Position numbers and translations under genes: made by a program. From Bacilli bacterium (GTDB taxonomy: Bacteria; Bacillota_I; Bacilli_A; RF39; UBA660), in contig JAFXYF010000003.1 of NCBI GenBank assembly GCA_017541885.1, positions 1 through 42,938 of the forward strand: 42,938 nt of DNA. The letters run 5' to 3'. The notes beneath the pieces were generated by a model. That model was not told the DNA's origin. It ran no database searches and saw only the letters and a list, made by a program, of their open reading frames with translations. Shown piece by piece: positions 1 through 7,814 of the stretch (position 1 is the first letter of the stretch; each line of letters begins with the position of its first letter).

Positions 1-3000
1 ATTGTGCCTTACCACCAAGTGGTTGTTGAGTAACCATTGAATAAGGTCCTGTACTTCTAGCATGTATCTTATCATCAACCATATGATATAGTTTAATCAT
101 ATACATGACACCAACACTTATTCTATGATCGAATGGTTCACCAGTACGACCATCATAAAGAATAGTCTTACCATCTTCATCCATTCCAGCCTTATCCATA
201 GCATCTTTTATATCATCAATAGTCGCTCCATCAAATACTGGAGTAGCTGTATAAATTCCTAATTTCTTAGCAGCCATACCCAAATGTAATTCAAGTATCT
301 GTCCAATATTCATACGAGATGGAACACCTTGTGGATTTAACATAATATCAACTGGAGTACCATCTGGTAGATAAGGCATATCCTCTTGAGGTAATATTAA
401 TGAAATAACACCTTTATTACCATGACGTCCAGACATCTTATCTCCAACTTGAATCTTACGTTTTTGAATTATATATACACGGATAACTTTTGAAACACCA
501 GCAGGTAATTCATCATTATCTTTTCTTGAATAAATCTTAATATCGTGAACGATACCATCTCCACCATGAGGTACACGTAAAGAAGTATCTCTAACTTCAC
601 GAGTCTTTTCACCGAAGATAGCATGTAATAATTTTTCTTCTGAAGTAAGTTCAGCCATACCTTTTGGAGTAACTTTACCAACTAAGATATCTCCTTCTTT
701 AACTTCAGTACCAATTGTTACAATACCATTTTCATCTAAGTTCTTACGAGCTTCTTCACTAACATTAGGAATATCTCTTGTAATTTCTTCAGGTCCTAAT
801 TTAGTTTCACGACATTGCATTTCATAATCTTCTAGATGTAATGAAGTATATTTGTCATCTTTAACTAAGTTTTCATTTAAGATAACAGCATCCTCATAGT
901 TATAACCATTGAAAGTCATGAATGCAACAGTCATATTCTTACCTAAAGCAAGTTCTCCCATATCAGTAGAGTTACCATCAGCTAAGATAGTCTTATCTTT
1001 CTTAACTTTGTCACCTACATGAACAATAGGTCTTTGATGAGAACAAATACTAGAGTTAGCTAATTCAAAGTTAGCTAAAGTATACTCATCTTTTCCTTCT
1101 TTAGTCTTAACAACAATTCTCTTAGCATCAACGTATTCAACAACACCATCATTCTTAGCAATAACTTCAACTCCAGAATCTTTTGCTGCAATATACTCAA
1201 CACCAGTTCCAACATATGGAGCCTCAGTCTTGATTAATGGCATAGCTTGACGTTGCATGTTAGCACCCATAAGTGCACGAGTAGCATCATCATGCTCTAG
1301 GAATGGAATACAAGAAGTTGTAACAGATACAACTTGTTGTGGAGAAACATCGATAAAGTCAACATCTTGAGGTTTAGCTAAAATATTTTCTCCTCTAAAA
1401 CGAGCTGCTACTTGTTCATCAATAATCTTATTAGTCTCATCAGTACCAACAGTAGATTGAGAAATAACATAATCTAATTCATCATCAGCAGTTAAATACT
1501 CAACGTCATCAGTAATTTGACAATCAACAACTTTTCTATATGGAGTCATAATAAATCCATATTCATCGATCTTAGCATATGAAGCTAAAGATGTAATAAG
1601 TCCAATGTTAGGTCCTTCAGGAGACTCAATTGGACAAATTCTACCATAGTGAGAAACGTTAACGTCACGTACTTCAACACCAGCTCTATCTCTTGATAAA
1701 CCACCAGGTCCTAAAGCACTTAAACGACGCTTATTAGTTAACTCAGCAATTGGGTTAGTTTGATCCATGAATTGAGATAATTGAGAAGATCCAAAGAATT
1801 CCTTCATCGCAGCAGTAACTGGACGAATATTAATTAAAGTCTTAGGAGTAACTTCTTCCATCTCTTGTGTAGTCATTCTTTCACGAATAACTCTTTCCAT
1901 TCTAGATACACCGATTCTAAATTGGTTTTGTAATAATTCACCAACTTGACGAATACGTCTGTTACCTAAATGGTCGATTTCATCATAATTACCTACACCA
2001 TGTAATAAGTTTAAGTAATATGATACAGATGCATAAACATCAGAGATAGTTAATCTCTTAATATCAATATTTTGATCATTTCCAATAACGATTAATTTTT
2101 TCTTCTTATCATTTGGATCTAAAATCTTAATTTCTTGAATCTTACCAAATGAATCTAATTCTTCATTAATCTTAGCTTCTTTAACACCAAATCCAGCTTT
2201 AAAAGCTTCAGCTAAATCATTGATGTTTGCTTTAGTAACTAAAGTTCCTTTTTCAAGAACTACTTCACCATCAGCATTACAAACATCTTCAGCAACTGTT
2301 TGGTTTAATAAACGATCAACAATGTTTAATTTACGATTAAATTTATAACGACCTACTTTTGATAAATCATATCTAAATTCATCAAAGAATCTAGTAATAA
2401 TTTGGTTCTTAGAAGAATCTAATGTTGCAGGTTCTCCAGGTCTTAATTTCTCATAAATTTCAATTAATGCTTCATCAGTATTCTTAGTAGAATCCTTCGC
2501 AATTGTATTCTTTAAGTAATCATCTTCTCCAAACATTTTAAGGATTTCTTCATCACTACTTAAACCAAATGCACGAAGTAATGTTGTGATAGGAACTTTT
2601 CTAGTTCTATCGATTCTAACATATAATACATCTCTAGCATCAACTTCAAACTCTAACCATGTACCACGATTAGGGATAATTTGAGAAGTAATTAACTCTC
2701 TACCATTTTTATCTACTTCACGATTGAAGTAAACAGATGGAGATCTAACTAATTGAGAAACAATAACACGTTCAGCACCATTAATAACAAAAGTACCTGA
2801 ATCAGTCATCATAGGCATATCACCCATGAAAATTTCTTGTTCCTTTACTTCTCCACTTTCACGATTGAAAAGACGAACATCAACTCTTAATGGTGCAGCA
2901 TAAGTAGTTTCACGGTCTTTACTCTCTTTGATTGAATATTTAGGTTCATCAAAATGATAATCTCCAAATTCAAGCGATAAAGTTCCAGAGAAATTCTCTA

Positions 3001-3163
3001 CTGGAAATAAATCTTCAAATACTTCTTTGATACCATTTTCTATAAACCAATTATAAGATTTCTTTTGAATTTCAAGTAAGTCTTTTAATTCATAAGAATT
3101 TCGTATTCTAGAGAAATTTCTTCTTTCTCTATGGTCACCACTTTTTACAATCTTATATGACAC
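1..3163 (-). CDS. rpoB: RNA polymerase beta subunit, 3'-truncated by window edge
   Basis: Beta subunit of DNA-dependent RNA polymerase. About 1054 residues are visible and only the last part of the protein is missing beyond position 1. The translation follows Bacillus RpoB closely from [15 protein letters not shown] at the N terminus to [12 protein letters not shown] at the edge. I chose a GTG start at 3163 because a GGGGTGA Shine-Dalgarno lies 5-8 bases upstream and no nearby ATG fits. The rifampicin region reads [20 protein letters not shown] followed by [11 protein letters not shown]. The residue equivalent to E. coli His526 is Asn (residue 477, codon 1733-1735). It lies downstream of rsmC, as in Bacillus. 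Confidence 0.98.
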   Translation of the reverse strand, partial: MSYKIVKSGDHRERRNFSRIRNSYELKDLLEIQKKSYNWFIENGIKEVFEDLFPVENFSGTLSLEFGDYHFDEPKYSIKESKDRETTYAAPLRVDVRLFNRESGEVKEQEIFMGDMPMMTDSGTFVINGAERVIVSQLVRSPSVYFNREVDKNGRELITSQIIPNRGTWLEFEVDARDVLYVRIDRTRKVPITTLLRAFGLSSDEEILKMFGEDDYLKNTIAKDSTKNTDEALIEIYEKLRPGEPATLDSSKNQIITRFFDEFRYDLSKVGRYKFNRKLNIVDRLLNQTVAEDVCNADGEVVLEKGTLVTKANINDLAEAFKAGFGVKEAKINEELDSFGKIQEIKILDPNDKKKKLIVIGNDQNIDIKRLTISDVYASVSYYLNLLHGVGNYDEIDHLGNRRIRQVGELLQNQFRIGVSRMERVIRERMTTQEMEEVTPKTLINIRPVTAAMKEFFGSSQLSQFMDQTNPIAELTNKRRLSALGPGGLSRDRAGVEVRDVNVSHYGRICPIESPEGPNIGLITSLASYAKIDEYGFIMTPYRKVVDCQITDDVEYLTADDELDYVISQSTVGTDETNKIIDEQVAARFRGENILAKPQDVDFIDVSPQQVVSVTTSCIPFLEHDDATRALMGANMQRQAMPLIKTEAPYVGTGVEYIAAKDSGVEVIAKNDGVVEYVDAKRIVVKTKEGKDEYTLANFELANSSICSHQRPIVHVGDKVKKDKTILADGNSTDMGELALGKNMTVAFMTFNGYNYEDAVILNENLVKDDKYTSLHLEDYEMQCRETKLGPEEITRDIPNVSEEARKNLDENGIVTIGTEVKEGDILVGKVTPKGMAELTSEEKLLHAIFGEKTREVRDTSLRVPHGGDGIVHDIKIYSRKDNDELPAGVSKVIRVYIIQKRKIQVGDKMSGRHGNKGVISLILPQEDMPYLPDGTPVDIMLNPQGVPSRMNIGQILELHLGMAAKKLGIYTATPVFDGATIDDIKDAMDKAGMDEDGKTILYDGRTGEPFDHRISVGVMYMIKLYHMVDDKIHARSTGPYSMVTQQPLGGKAQ

Positions 3164-3221
3164 TAATTTTTCACCCCACGAATATAATTTTTTTATAAAA
3201 CGATACTTTCCACTACAATCC

Positions 3222-3253
3222 TAAAAAAGAAAAAACTACAAAGTACATTGTAG
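3222..3253 (-). terminator. Hairpin plus U-run between rsmC and rpoB
   Basis: CTACAA (minus strand) pairs with TTGTAG across a short loop and is followed by a run of T broken by one C. The hairpin starts at the rsmC stop codon. It looks like an intrinsic terminator, so either rpoB is transcribed by read-through or it has its own weak promoter in 3164-3221. Confidence 0.55.
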
Positions 3254-3820
3254 GATAAAGAATCCTTTCTTCTTTTCTAATACTGTAACAGAATAAATTT
3301 TTTCTAGATCTTTGATTACTGATTTTGCACCTTGCTCTTTTCTAATTACTAAGAAAAGTGAACCACCCTCTTCTAAATAATTACGAGCATTCATCAATAT
3401 ATCATAGACCACTTTCTTACCAGCCCTTATTGGTGGATTGGTAATAATAGAGGAATACTTAGAATTTACTCTCTCATAAGTATTACTTTCAAATACTCTA
3501 ATATTAGTACAATGATTCTCTTTAATATTCATCTCACTAAGATGAATAGCCCTAAGATTAACATCAACCATATCGACAGAACATGAAGTAAGTTTATTTA
3601 GAATAATTCCAAATACACCATAACCACAACCCACATCTAGAACTTTGCCTCCAACTGCTTCAAGCGGGATTGATTCAAGAAGAAGTCTACTGCCAAAGTC
3701 CAAACCGTCCTTAGAAAATACTCCATTATCTGTAAGGAAAATAAATTTCTTTCCTCTTACAAAACATTCGGTTTTTGTAATCTTGCTAGGTAAATTTTCA
3801 TTATCAAAGTATTGCCCCAT
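3236..3820 (-). CDS. rsmC: Class I SAM-dependent methyltransferase, RsmC/YbxB type
   Basis: Predicted 16S rRNA guanine-N2 methyltransferase-like enzyme of 194 aa, the single-domain short form found in Firmicutes. The SAM-binding motif DVGCGYG lies near residue 62 and the catalytic-type motif TNPPIRAGK near residue 127. The start follows the Shine-Dalgarno AAGGTGAT. It sits immediately upstream of rpoB, the same position as ybxB in Bacillus subtilis. Family and position are clear; the exact rRNA target is inferred from E. coli RsmC. Confidence 0.88.
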   Translation of the reverse strand: MGQYFDNENLPSKITKTECFVRGKKFIFLTDNGVFSKDGLDFGSRLLLESIPLEAVGGKVLDVGCGYGVFGIILNKLTSCSVDMVDVNLRAIHLSEMNIKENHCTNIRVFESNTYERVNSKYSSIITNPPIRAGKKVVYDILMNARNYLEEGGSLFLVIRKEQGAKSVIKDLEKIYSVTVLEKKKGFFILQCTL

Positions 3821-3835
3821 TTTATCACCTTGCAG

Positions 3836-3882
3836 AAAAAAAAGAAGAAGAAAAACAGTGTAAATTTTTACTATTTTTCTTC
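3836..3882 (-). terminator. Candidate attenuator in rsmC-rpoB leader
   Basis: Between the rsmC promoter and its start codon, GAAGAAAAA (3874-3882 on the minus strand) pairs with TTTTTCTTC (3847-3855), followed by a T-rich run. This is the form of an intrinsic terminator placed inside the 5' untranslated region, so it could attenuate transcription into rsmC-rpoB. No antiterminator partner was identified. Confidence 0.45.
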
Positions 3883-3894
3883 CTTTCGAAACAT

Positions 3895-3923
3895 ATAATA
3901 CAACAATTACATAATAATGTCAA
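3895..3923 (-). promoter_or_regulatory. Sigma-A promoter of rsmC-rpoB
   Basis: TTGACA at 3918-3923, a 17-base spacer and TATTAT at 3895-3900, read on the minus strand. The predicted transcript start is near 3888, giving a leader of about 70 nt before rsmC. Confidence 0.8.
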
Positions 3924-3945
3924 CAAAAATTTAAAAAAATTAACG

Positions 3946-3980
3946 CAAAAAAAATGTAGTTTCAATGACAAAACTACATC
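3946..3980 (-). terminator. Intrinsic terminator of candidate ncRNA 2
   Basis: The minus strand shows a perfect 9-bp stem, ATGTAGTTT (3971-3979) with AAACTACAT (3954-3962), an 8-base loop and an uninterrupted T-run. It lies just upstream of the rsmC promoter and separates the two transcription units. Confidence 0.85.
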
Positions 3981-4307
3981 CCAAAAAATACACACAAACT
4001 CACTCGTTATTATCCCCTAATAAAATCATTGCATATCTACAATAACAGTTCAGGAATAGTGTAAATTTTAAATACAACACACCTTCTGATAAAAGGCAGT
4101 CGTAAATCGGTTTACAGGAAGGCAAATGTATGACTACATTCAGTGGTACATTGACACTTTAGCCGCCCATCGTCTGAAGTATCCTTCTTCAACATGTAAT
4201 TTTACTAATAGCATGATGAGAATTATGAAGTTAGATATCATTAAACTATTTATCAAAGCTGTTAGGCAAATGATAAATAGACTTAATTAACTTCGTACCC
4301 TATTAGT
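3946..4307 (-). ncRNA. Candidate structured non-coding RNA 2 (about 360 nt)
   Basis: An independent transcription unit with no convincing reading frame. A near-perfect promoter (4314-4343) predicts a start near 4307, and a strong terminator closes it at 3946-3980. The 5' part can fold into one long interrupted hairpin: 4300-4315 pairs with 4194-4211, 4288-4294 with 4227-4233, and 4271-4280 with 4246-4255, around a 15-base loop. Further stem-loops such as AATGTAgtcaTACATT and GTAAAccgaTTTAC follow. I looked for tmRNA, RNase P RNA and 6S signatures and found none that fit. The family is unassigned. Confidence 0.6.
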
Positions 4308-4313
4308 AATTAC

Positions 4314-4343
4314 ATTATATCACTCAATAAAAATCATTGTCAA
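4314..4343 (-). promoter_or_regulatory. Sigma-A promoter of candidate ncRNA 2
   Basis: A perfect -35 TTGACA at 4338-4343 and a perfect -10 TATAAT at 4314-4319, with an 18-base spacer, on the minus strand. No start codon with a ribosome binding site follows, consistent with a non-coding transcript. Confidence 0.8.
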
Positions 4344-4351
4344 CAAATAAG

Positions 4352-4379
4352 CAAAAAGAAAAACATGCATAAGCATGTT
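4352..4379 (-). terminator. Intrinsic terminator of candidate ncRNA 1
   Basis: The minus strand reads AACATGC-TTAT-GCATGTT followed by a T-rich tail: a 7-bp stem with a 4-base loop. The next promoter (for ncRNA 2) begins only about 10 bases downstream. Confidence 0.75.
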
Positions 4380-4634
4380 CCGAGTTTTTTCACGATCCAT
4401 TATAAATTATCAGTTTATAATAAATAGTGCTCATCATAAGAGTTGTCTTTCTCTCAAAATTACATTTAACCTAGCCACGATGGACAATTTTCGGACTTTG
4501 ATCTTTATCAGGGATAAAAGCCAGTCCTGTTTAGAGAAACTACACAGATATTTCATAGGATATCTTAAACAAAATCAATATGAAACAACATATTACTATA
4601 TAATTTCTATCTATTTGTCTAGTATCTAGGTTAC
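4352..4634 (-). ncRNA. Candidate structured non-coding RNA 1 (about 280 nt)
   Basis: A second gene-free unit with its own promoter (4641-4668) and terminator (4352-4379). On the minus strand AACCTAG (4626-4632) pairs with CTAGGTT (4468-4474), closing a domain of about 165 nt. Inside it are AGATAT/ATATCT, AATATG/CATATT and a two-part hairpin in which GGACT pairs with AGTCC around TTTATC/GATAAA. A further 8-bp hairpin ATTATAAA/TTTATAAT lies between this domain and the terminator. No tmRNA, RNase P or 6S consensus was recognised. An 84-codon plus-strand frame here has no support as a gene. Confidence 0.55.
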
Positions 4635-4640
4635 AACTAA

Positions 4641-4668
4641 ATTGTACCATATTTTGAAGAAAAGTCAA
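4641..4668 (-). promoter_or_regulatory. Sigma-A promoter of candidate ncRNA 1
   Basis: TTGACT at 4663-4668, a 16-base spacer and TACAAT at 4641-4646 on the minus strand. It starts about 10 bases from the stop codon of the upstream WXG100-like gene. Confidence 0.7.
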
Positions 4669-4677
4669 CATGAACAC

Positions 4678-4932
4678 TTATTTCTTAAGAGCAGATTTAC
4701 ACTCCTTAATATATTTCAATAATTCTTTATCAGTTTGATATTGAGTAAGTGTATTTTTAATAATCATACAAGCATTACTACCATTCCAATAAGGAAACTT
4801 TCCATTCCCTTTTTGAATAACATCAATAGATCCTTTTAAAGATTTTAATGCCTCATCTAATCTATCCATTTGTGATTCTAAATCTAAAACTAATTTATCT
4901 TTTTGTTTAACACTATTATTATTTTTAGCCAT
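4678..4932 (-). CDS. Small WXG100-like helical protein
   Basis: 84 aa. I chose the ATG at 4932, which follows a GGGGTGA Shine-Dalgarno. It is predicted as two helices joined by a turn carrying W49-N50-G51, the layout of WXG100/ESAT-6 family proteins (about 100 aa, helix-WxG-helix) exported by type VII secretion. It is 12 bases downstream of a second small helical protein whose C-terminal half aligns loosely (YNASALSCAKK against WNGSNACMIIK). No type VII secretion core gene is visible in the window. The family assignment is inference from size, helix pattern and motif. Confidence 0.5.
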   Translation of the reverse strand: MAKNNNSVKQKDKLVLDLESQMDRLDEALKSLKGSIDVIQKGNGKFPYWNGSNACMIIKNTLTQYQTDKELLKYIKECKSALKK

Positions 4933-4944
4933 ACTCTTCACCCC

Positions 4945-5316
4945 TTATTGTAAATCAGAAATCTTTTTCTCTAAAAAAGATATTCTATCATCTAAATCTT
5001 TAATTAATACAGATTTTTGATCTTCATTATATTTAGCATCTAAATTCATAATTAAAGATCTTGCAGCCTGAGCTTGAGATGTACATTTCTTTGCACAAGA
5101 AAGAGCAGAAGCATTATATTCATCAGAAAATGATTTTTTCATAGACATACGATTTAATATAGATTCTAATTGATTTAAAGATTTAGCAATTATATCTAAT
5201 TGTTTCATAATATTCTTTTTACTAGCATCAGCCTTTTTAGTATCCAAACTCAAAGTCTTTTTATTCATATTATTATGTAATTCTACATTTACTTTATCAA
5301 AACTTAACTTCTTCAT
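4945..5316 (-). CDS. Small coiled-coil protein paired with the WXG100-like gene
   Basis: 123 aa, lysine- and serine-rich, almost wholly helical by composition, with no signal peptide or membrane segment. A clear AGGAGGG Shine-Dalgarno precedes the ATG. It lacks a WxG motif, but the FSDEYNASAL segment occupies the equivalent place between two predicted helices. It forms a two-gene unit with the downstream WXG100-like gene, placed after the rplL terminator. Pairs of small helical proteins of this type often accompany type VII/LXG systems, but nothing in the window proves that role. Confidence 0.5.
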   Translation of the reverse strand: MKKLSFDKVNVELHNNMNKKTLSLDTKKADASKKNIMKQLDIIAKSLNQLESILNRMSMKKSFSDEYNASALSCAKKCTSQAQAARSLIMNLDAKYNEDQKSVLIKDLDDRISFLEKKISDLQ

Positions 5317-5342
5317 AGGCCCTCCTATTTTATCCTATTAAA

Positions 5343-5348
5343 AGTATA
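5343..5348 (-). promoter_or_regulatory. Extended -10 promoter of the WXG100-like pair
   Basis: TGTTATACT on the minus strand, an extended -10 element. It lies between the rplL terminator and the small-protein genes. No good -35 is present. Confidence 0.4.
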
Positions 5349-5360
5349 ACATAAAAGTAA

Positions 5361-5391
5361 AAATAAAAAAAGCAATACATTGTATTGCTTC
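5361..5391 (-). terminator. rplL terminator
   Basis: AAGCAATACA and TGTATTGCTT form a near-perfect hairpin followed by a T-run on the minus strand, directly after rplL. It ends the rplJ-rplL unit. Confidence 0.85.
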
Positions 5392-5400
5392 TTAAAATAA

Positions 5401-5772
5401 CTATTTAACTTCTACAGTAGCTCCAGCTTCTTCTAATTTAGCTTTAATTTCATCAGCTTCAGCAGTTGGAATATTTTCTTTAACAACACCGTTAGCGTCA
5501 ACGATATCTTTAGCTTCTTTTAATCCTAAACCAGTGATATCTTTAACAACTTTGATAACAGCAACTTTAGCAGCTCCAGCATCAGCGATTGAAACTGTAA
5601 CTGTTGATGGTGCAGCATCAGCAGCAGCTCCAGCAGCAGGTGCAGCAGCAACTGCAACAGCGCTTGGATCTACTCCAAATTCCTCTTTCATAGCATCTAC
5701 TAATTCTTTAATTTCTAATAAATTCATTTCTTTTAAACTACTGATAAAATCTTCTTTATTTAATTTAGCCAT
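5401..5772 (-). CDS. rplL: Ribosomal protein bL12 (L7/L12)
   Basis: 123 aa, full length. The N-terminal dimerisation helices ([20 protein letters not shown]) are followed by an alanine-rich hinge at about residues 40-55. The C-terminal factor-binding domain contains [21 protein letters not shown]12 dimers bind L10 on the ribosomal stalk and recruit translation GTPases. It is co-transcribed with rplJ behind the L10 leader. The alanine-rich hinge also produces an open frame on the other strand that is not a gene. Confidence 0.98.
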   Translation of the reverse strand: MAKLNKEDFISSLKEMNLLEIKELVDAMKEEFGVDPSAVAVAAAPAAGAAADAAPSTVTVSIADAGAAKVAVIKVVKDITGLGLKEAKDIVDANGVVKENIPTAEADEIKAKLEEAGATVEVK

Positions 5773-5803
5773 TTTAAAATCCTCCTATTTTATATTTTTT
5801 TAA

Positions 5804-6295
5804 TTAATTTTCTTTTTGTTGACTATATAAGTCTAAGCAGATTGATAAGTCTTTTACTAAACCAATCATACCACCAGCAAGCATAGTAAGTAATTGATCT
5901 CTTGATGGTAATGAAGCATATTCTGCTAATTTTGCTTGATCAGCTTTTTCTCCATCTACAATCCCTACTTTTAATATTAATGCTGGATGTTCTTTAGCAA
6001 AGTCAGATAAAACCTTAATTGGTGCAACTTGATCATCACTAAATGCAAAAGCACTAGGACCAGTTAAACCTTCATTAAGATCAATACCTAAGTCATTAAA
6101 TGCTCTAGCCATTAATGTATTCTTATAAACTTTGTAATCTGAATTAGATTCTCTAAGTTTAATACGTAATTCTTTAGCTTCACTATCAGTAATACCACGA
6201 TAATCGAATAATACAATAGTAGTAGCATTAGAAGCACGATCTTTAATTTCATCAATAACTAATTGCTTTTGACCTAAGATCTTTTCACTTGCCAT
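5804..6295 (-). CDS. rplJ: Ribosomal protein uL10
   Basis: 163 aa, the usual length. It begins MASEKILGQKQLVIDEIKDR, and its conserved core includes FDYRGITDSEAKELR and KNTLMARAF. uL10 anchors the L12 dimers to 23S rRNA and represses its own operon by binding the mRNA leader. The gene follows that leader (6321-6427) directly, with an AAGGAGGTG Shine-Dalgarno. Confidence 0.98.
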   Translation of the reverse strand: MASEKILGQKQLVIDEIKDRASNATTIVLFDYRGITDSEAKELRIKLRESNSDYKVYKNTLMARAFNDLGIDLNEGLTGPSAFAFSDDQVAPIKVLSDFAKEHPALILKVGIVDGEKADQAKLAEYASLPSRDQLLTMLAGGMIGLVKDLSICLDLYSQQKEN

Positions 6296-6320
6296 AATAC
6301 ACCTCCTTAATCTATTATTA

Positions 6321-6427
6321 GGGATGCCATAAAAAAGTTCTTTAACGACACGCCAAAGAACTTTTTTGATTACTTAATTAAAAGTCCTCGGTAGGATTTA
6401 CTTTTATACCTACTGTCTATGGCACCT
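6321..6427 (-). promoter_or_regulatory. Ribosomal protein L10 leader with attenuator
   Basis: The mRNA leader of rplJ-rplL. GGTGCCATA (about 6419-6427) pairs with TATGGCATCC (6322-6331) to close the structure. Inside are the conserved elements GACAGTAGG and CCTACCGAGGAC of the L10-binding fold. A strong hairpin with AAAAAAGTTCTTT pairing to AAAGAACTTTTTT (6331-6367) has the form of an attenuator. This matches the known autoregulatory L10 leader of Firmicutes. Confidence 0.88.
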
Positions 6428-6441
6428 ACAAATTTGATTTT

Positions 6442-6470
6442 ATTATACTCTACGAAATCCTATTTGTCAA
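6442..6470 (-). promoter_or_regulatory. Consensus promoter of rplJ-rplL
   Basis: Both hexamers are perfect: TTGACA at 6465-6470 and TATAAT at 6442-6447, with a 17-base spacer, minus strand. It overlaps the last codons of rplA, so the L10 unit can be transcribed independently of L11-L1. Confidence 0.88.
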
Positions 6471-7155
6471 AATTATTTTCAATTTTGATTCCAGGACCCA
6501 TAGTAGCAGAAATAGAAATATTCTTAACATAGTCACCTTTTACAGTTGCAGGTTTAATTCTAAGAATTTGTGCAACAAAGGCATCTAAGTTAGCAAGTAA
6601 GTCTTCTTCACTGAATGAAACCTTACCAATAACTCCATGAACATTTCCAAATGTATCAGTCTTATATTCAACACGACCAGCTTTAACTTCTTCAACAGCT
6701 TTAGCAATATCCATTGTAACTGTTCCAGTCTTAGGGTTTGGCATTAAACCTTTAGGTCCTAATACTCTACCTAACTTACCTAGTAAAGGCATCATATCTG
6801 GAGTAGCAATCATTGTATCGAAATCGAACCAATTTTCTTTTTCGATTTTTTCTAACATGTCAGTATCACCAACATAATCAGCTCCAGCATCGCGACCTTC
6901 TTGAGCTTTAGGTCCTCTAGCGATTACTAATACTTTCTTAGTTTTACCAGTTCCTTTTGGAAGAACAATGGCACCTCTTAATTGTTGATCAGCTTTCTTA
7001 GTATCAAGATTTAATCTCATAGCAAGTTCAACTGAACCATCAAATGAACTTAGAGAAGTTTCTTTAACTAATTTAACAGCTTCTTCTTTTGAATAGAAAC
7101 GACTTTTGTCGACTTTTTGAATAGCTTCGACATATTTCTTACTTCTTTTTCTCAT
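6460..7155 (-). CDS. rplA: Ribosomal protein uL1
   Basis: 231 aa, full length. It contains the conserved segment LMPNPKTGTVTMDIAKAVEE and the usual C-terminal NISISATMGPGIKI. uL1 forms the mobile L1 stalk near the ribosomal E site and can act as a translational repressor of the L11-L1 mRNA. It is downstream of rplK with a 73-base structured gap, and an AAGGAGG Shine-Dalgarno precedes the ATG. Confidence 0.98.
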   Translation of the reverse strand: MRKRSKKYVEAIQKVDKSRFYSKEEAVKLVKETSLSSFDGSVELAMRLNLDTKKADQQLRGAIVLPKGTGKTKKVLVIARGPKAQEGRDAGADYVGDTDMLEKIEKENWFDFDTMIATPDMMPLLGKLGRVLGPKGLMPNPKTGTVTMDIAKAVEEVKAGRVEYKTDTFGNVHGVIGKVSFSEEDLLANLDAFVAQILRIKPATVKGDYVKNISISATMGPGIKIENNFDK

Positions 7156-7228
7156 TTTATTTCCTCCTTATGTGGTTTAAAGCGGTTTATAACCTACCAC
7201 TAGGTTAATTCCTATATGGTTATAAGAA
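7156..7228 (-). promoter_or_regulatory. Structured rplK-rplA intercistronic region
   Basis: On the minus strand GTGGT (7196-7200) can pair with ACCAC (7172-7176) around an inner AGGTTATAAACC-like stem, ending just before the rplA Shine-Dalgarno. The location suits an L1 autoregulatory operator. That function is inference. Confidence 0.35.
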
Positions 7229-7660
7229 TTACTCTTCTCCTTCGATAGCAATTCCCATGTTTTTTGCAGTACCAGCAACAATCTTCATAGCTGCTTCAAC
7301 ATCATATGCATTTAAATCAGGTAATTTGATTTCAGCAATTTCCTTTAAAGTAGCTTTAGAAATAGTAGCTACAGTTTCATTAGCTCCCTTAGTAGAACCT
7401 TTTTGAACTTTAGCATATTTCTTTAATAAGAATGCTGTAGGTGGAGTTTTGATAACGAAATCAAAACTTCTATCTTCATAGATAGAGATTTCAACTGGAA
7501 GAACGTCTCCCATCTTGTCTCTAGTTGCATCATTGTATCTTGTACAGAAATCTTGTAGATTAATTCCTGCAGGTCCTAATACAGTTCCAACTGGTGGAGC
7601 TGGTGTAGCCTTTCCTGCAGCAATTTGTAATTTGATTTTTTTAACTGCTTCCTTTGCCAC
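7229..7660 (-). CDS. rplK: Ribosomal protein uL11
   Basis: 143 aa. I chose the GTG at 7660 (VAKEAVKKIKLQIAAGKATP) because the upstream in-frame GTG lies inside the Shine-Dalgarno. Conserved features are the proline-rich PAPPVGTVLGPAGINL switch region and the C-terminal rRNA-binding domain. uL11 forms the GTPase-associated centre with 23S rRNA. It follows nusG, as in Bacillus, and heads the L11-L1 unit. Confidence 0.96.
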   Translation of the reverse strand: MAKEAVKKIKLQIAAGKATPAPPVGTVLGPAGINLQDFCTRYNDATRDKMGDVLPVEISIYEDRSFDFVIKTPPTAFLLKKYAKVQKGSTKGANETVATISKATLKEIAEIKLPDLNAYDVEAAMKIVAGTAKNMGIAIEGEE

Positions 7661-7774
7661 GAAAAACACCTCCTATAAATAATAGTTTTCGCGAGTGGTA
7701 CAAATAGCTTGATTCCCGCTTTTATTAAATGCAAACCATGCTTCCCACTAATTACATCGATAAATCGATATAGC
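7661..7774 (-). promoter_or_regulatory. Structured leader of rplK-rplA
   Basis: The untranslated leader of about 110 nt between the promoter and rplK. AGTGG (7745-7749) can pair with CCACT (7694-7698), enclosing GGAAGCATGG and further short stems, and ATATCGATTTATCGAT forms an upstream hairpin. A regulatory role, for example L1 feedback, is plausible but not shown. Confidence 0.4.
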
Positions 7775-7780
7775 TCCTAA

Positions 7781-7809
7781 ATAATATCATAGAAATCTTG
7801 TATTTGCAA
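7781..7809 (-). promoter_or_regulatory. Promoter of rplK-rplA
   Basis: TTGCAA at 7804-7809, a 17-base spacer and TATTAT at 7781-7786, minus strand, just after the nusG stop region. Confidence 0.7.
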
Positions 7810-7814
7810 GACTT

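Noticed and set aside
4375..4629. Plus-strand open frame of 84 codons in the gene-poor region
   Set aside because: No ribosome binding site, unusual composition, no family resemblance. It lies opposite a candidate RNA with its own promoter and terminator on the minus strand.
3946..4634. tmRNA, RNase P RNA or 6S RNA in the gap
   Set aside because: No TTCGAATC-type T-arm, no tag frame and no CCA end for tmRNA. The GGAAAGTCC core of RNase P is missing; a lone CAAAGTCC occurs in the wrong context. A 6S-like closing of the whole transcript is not seen. Left unassigned rather than forced.
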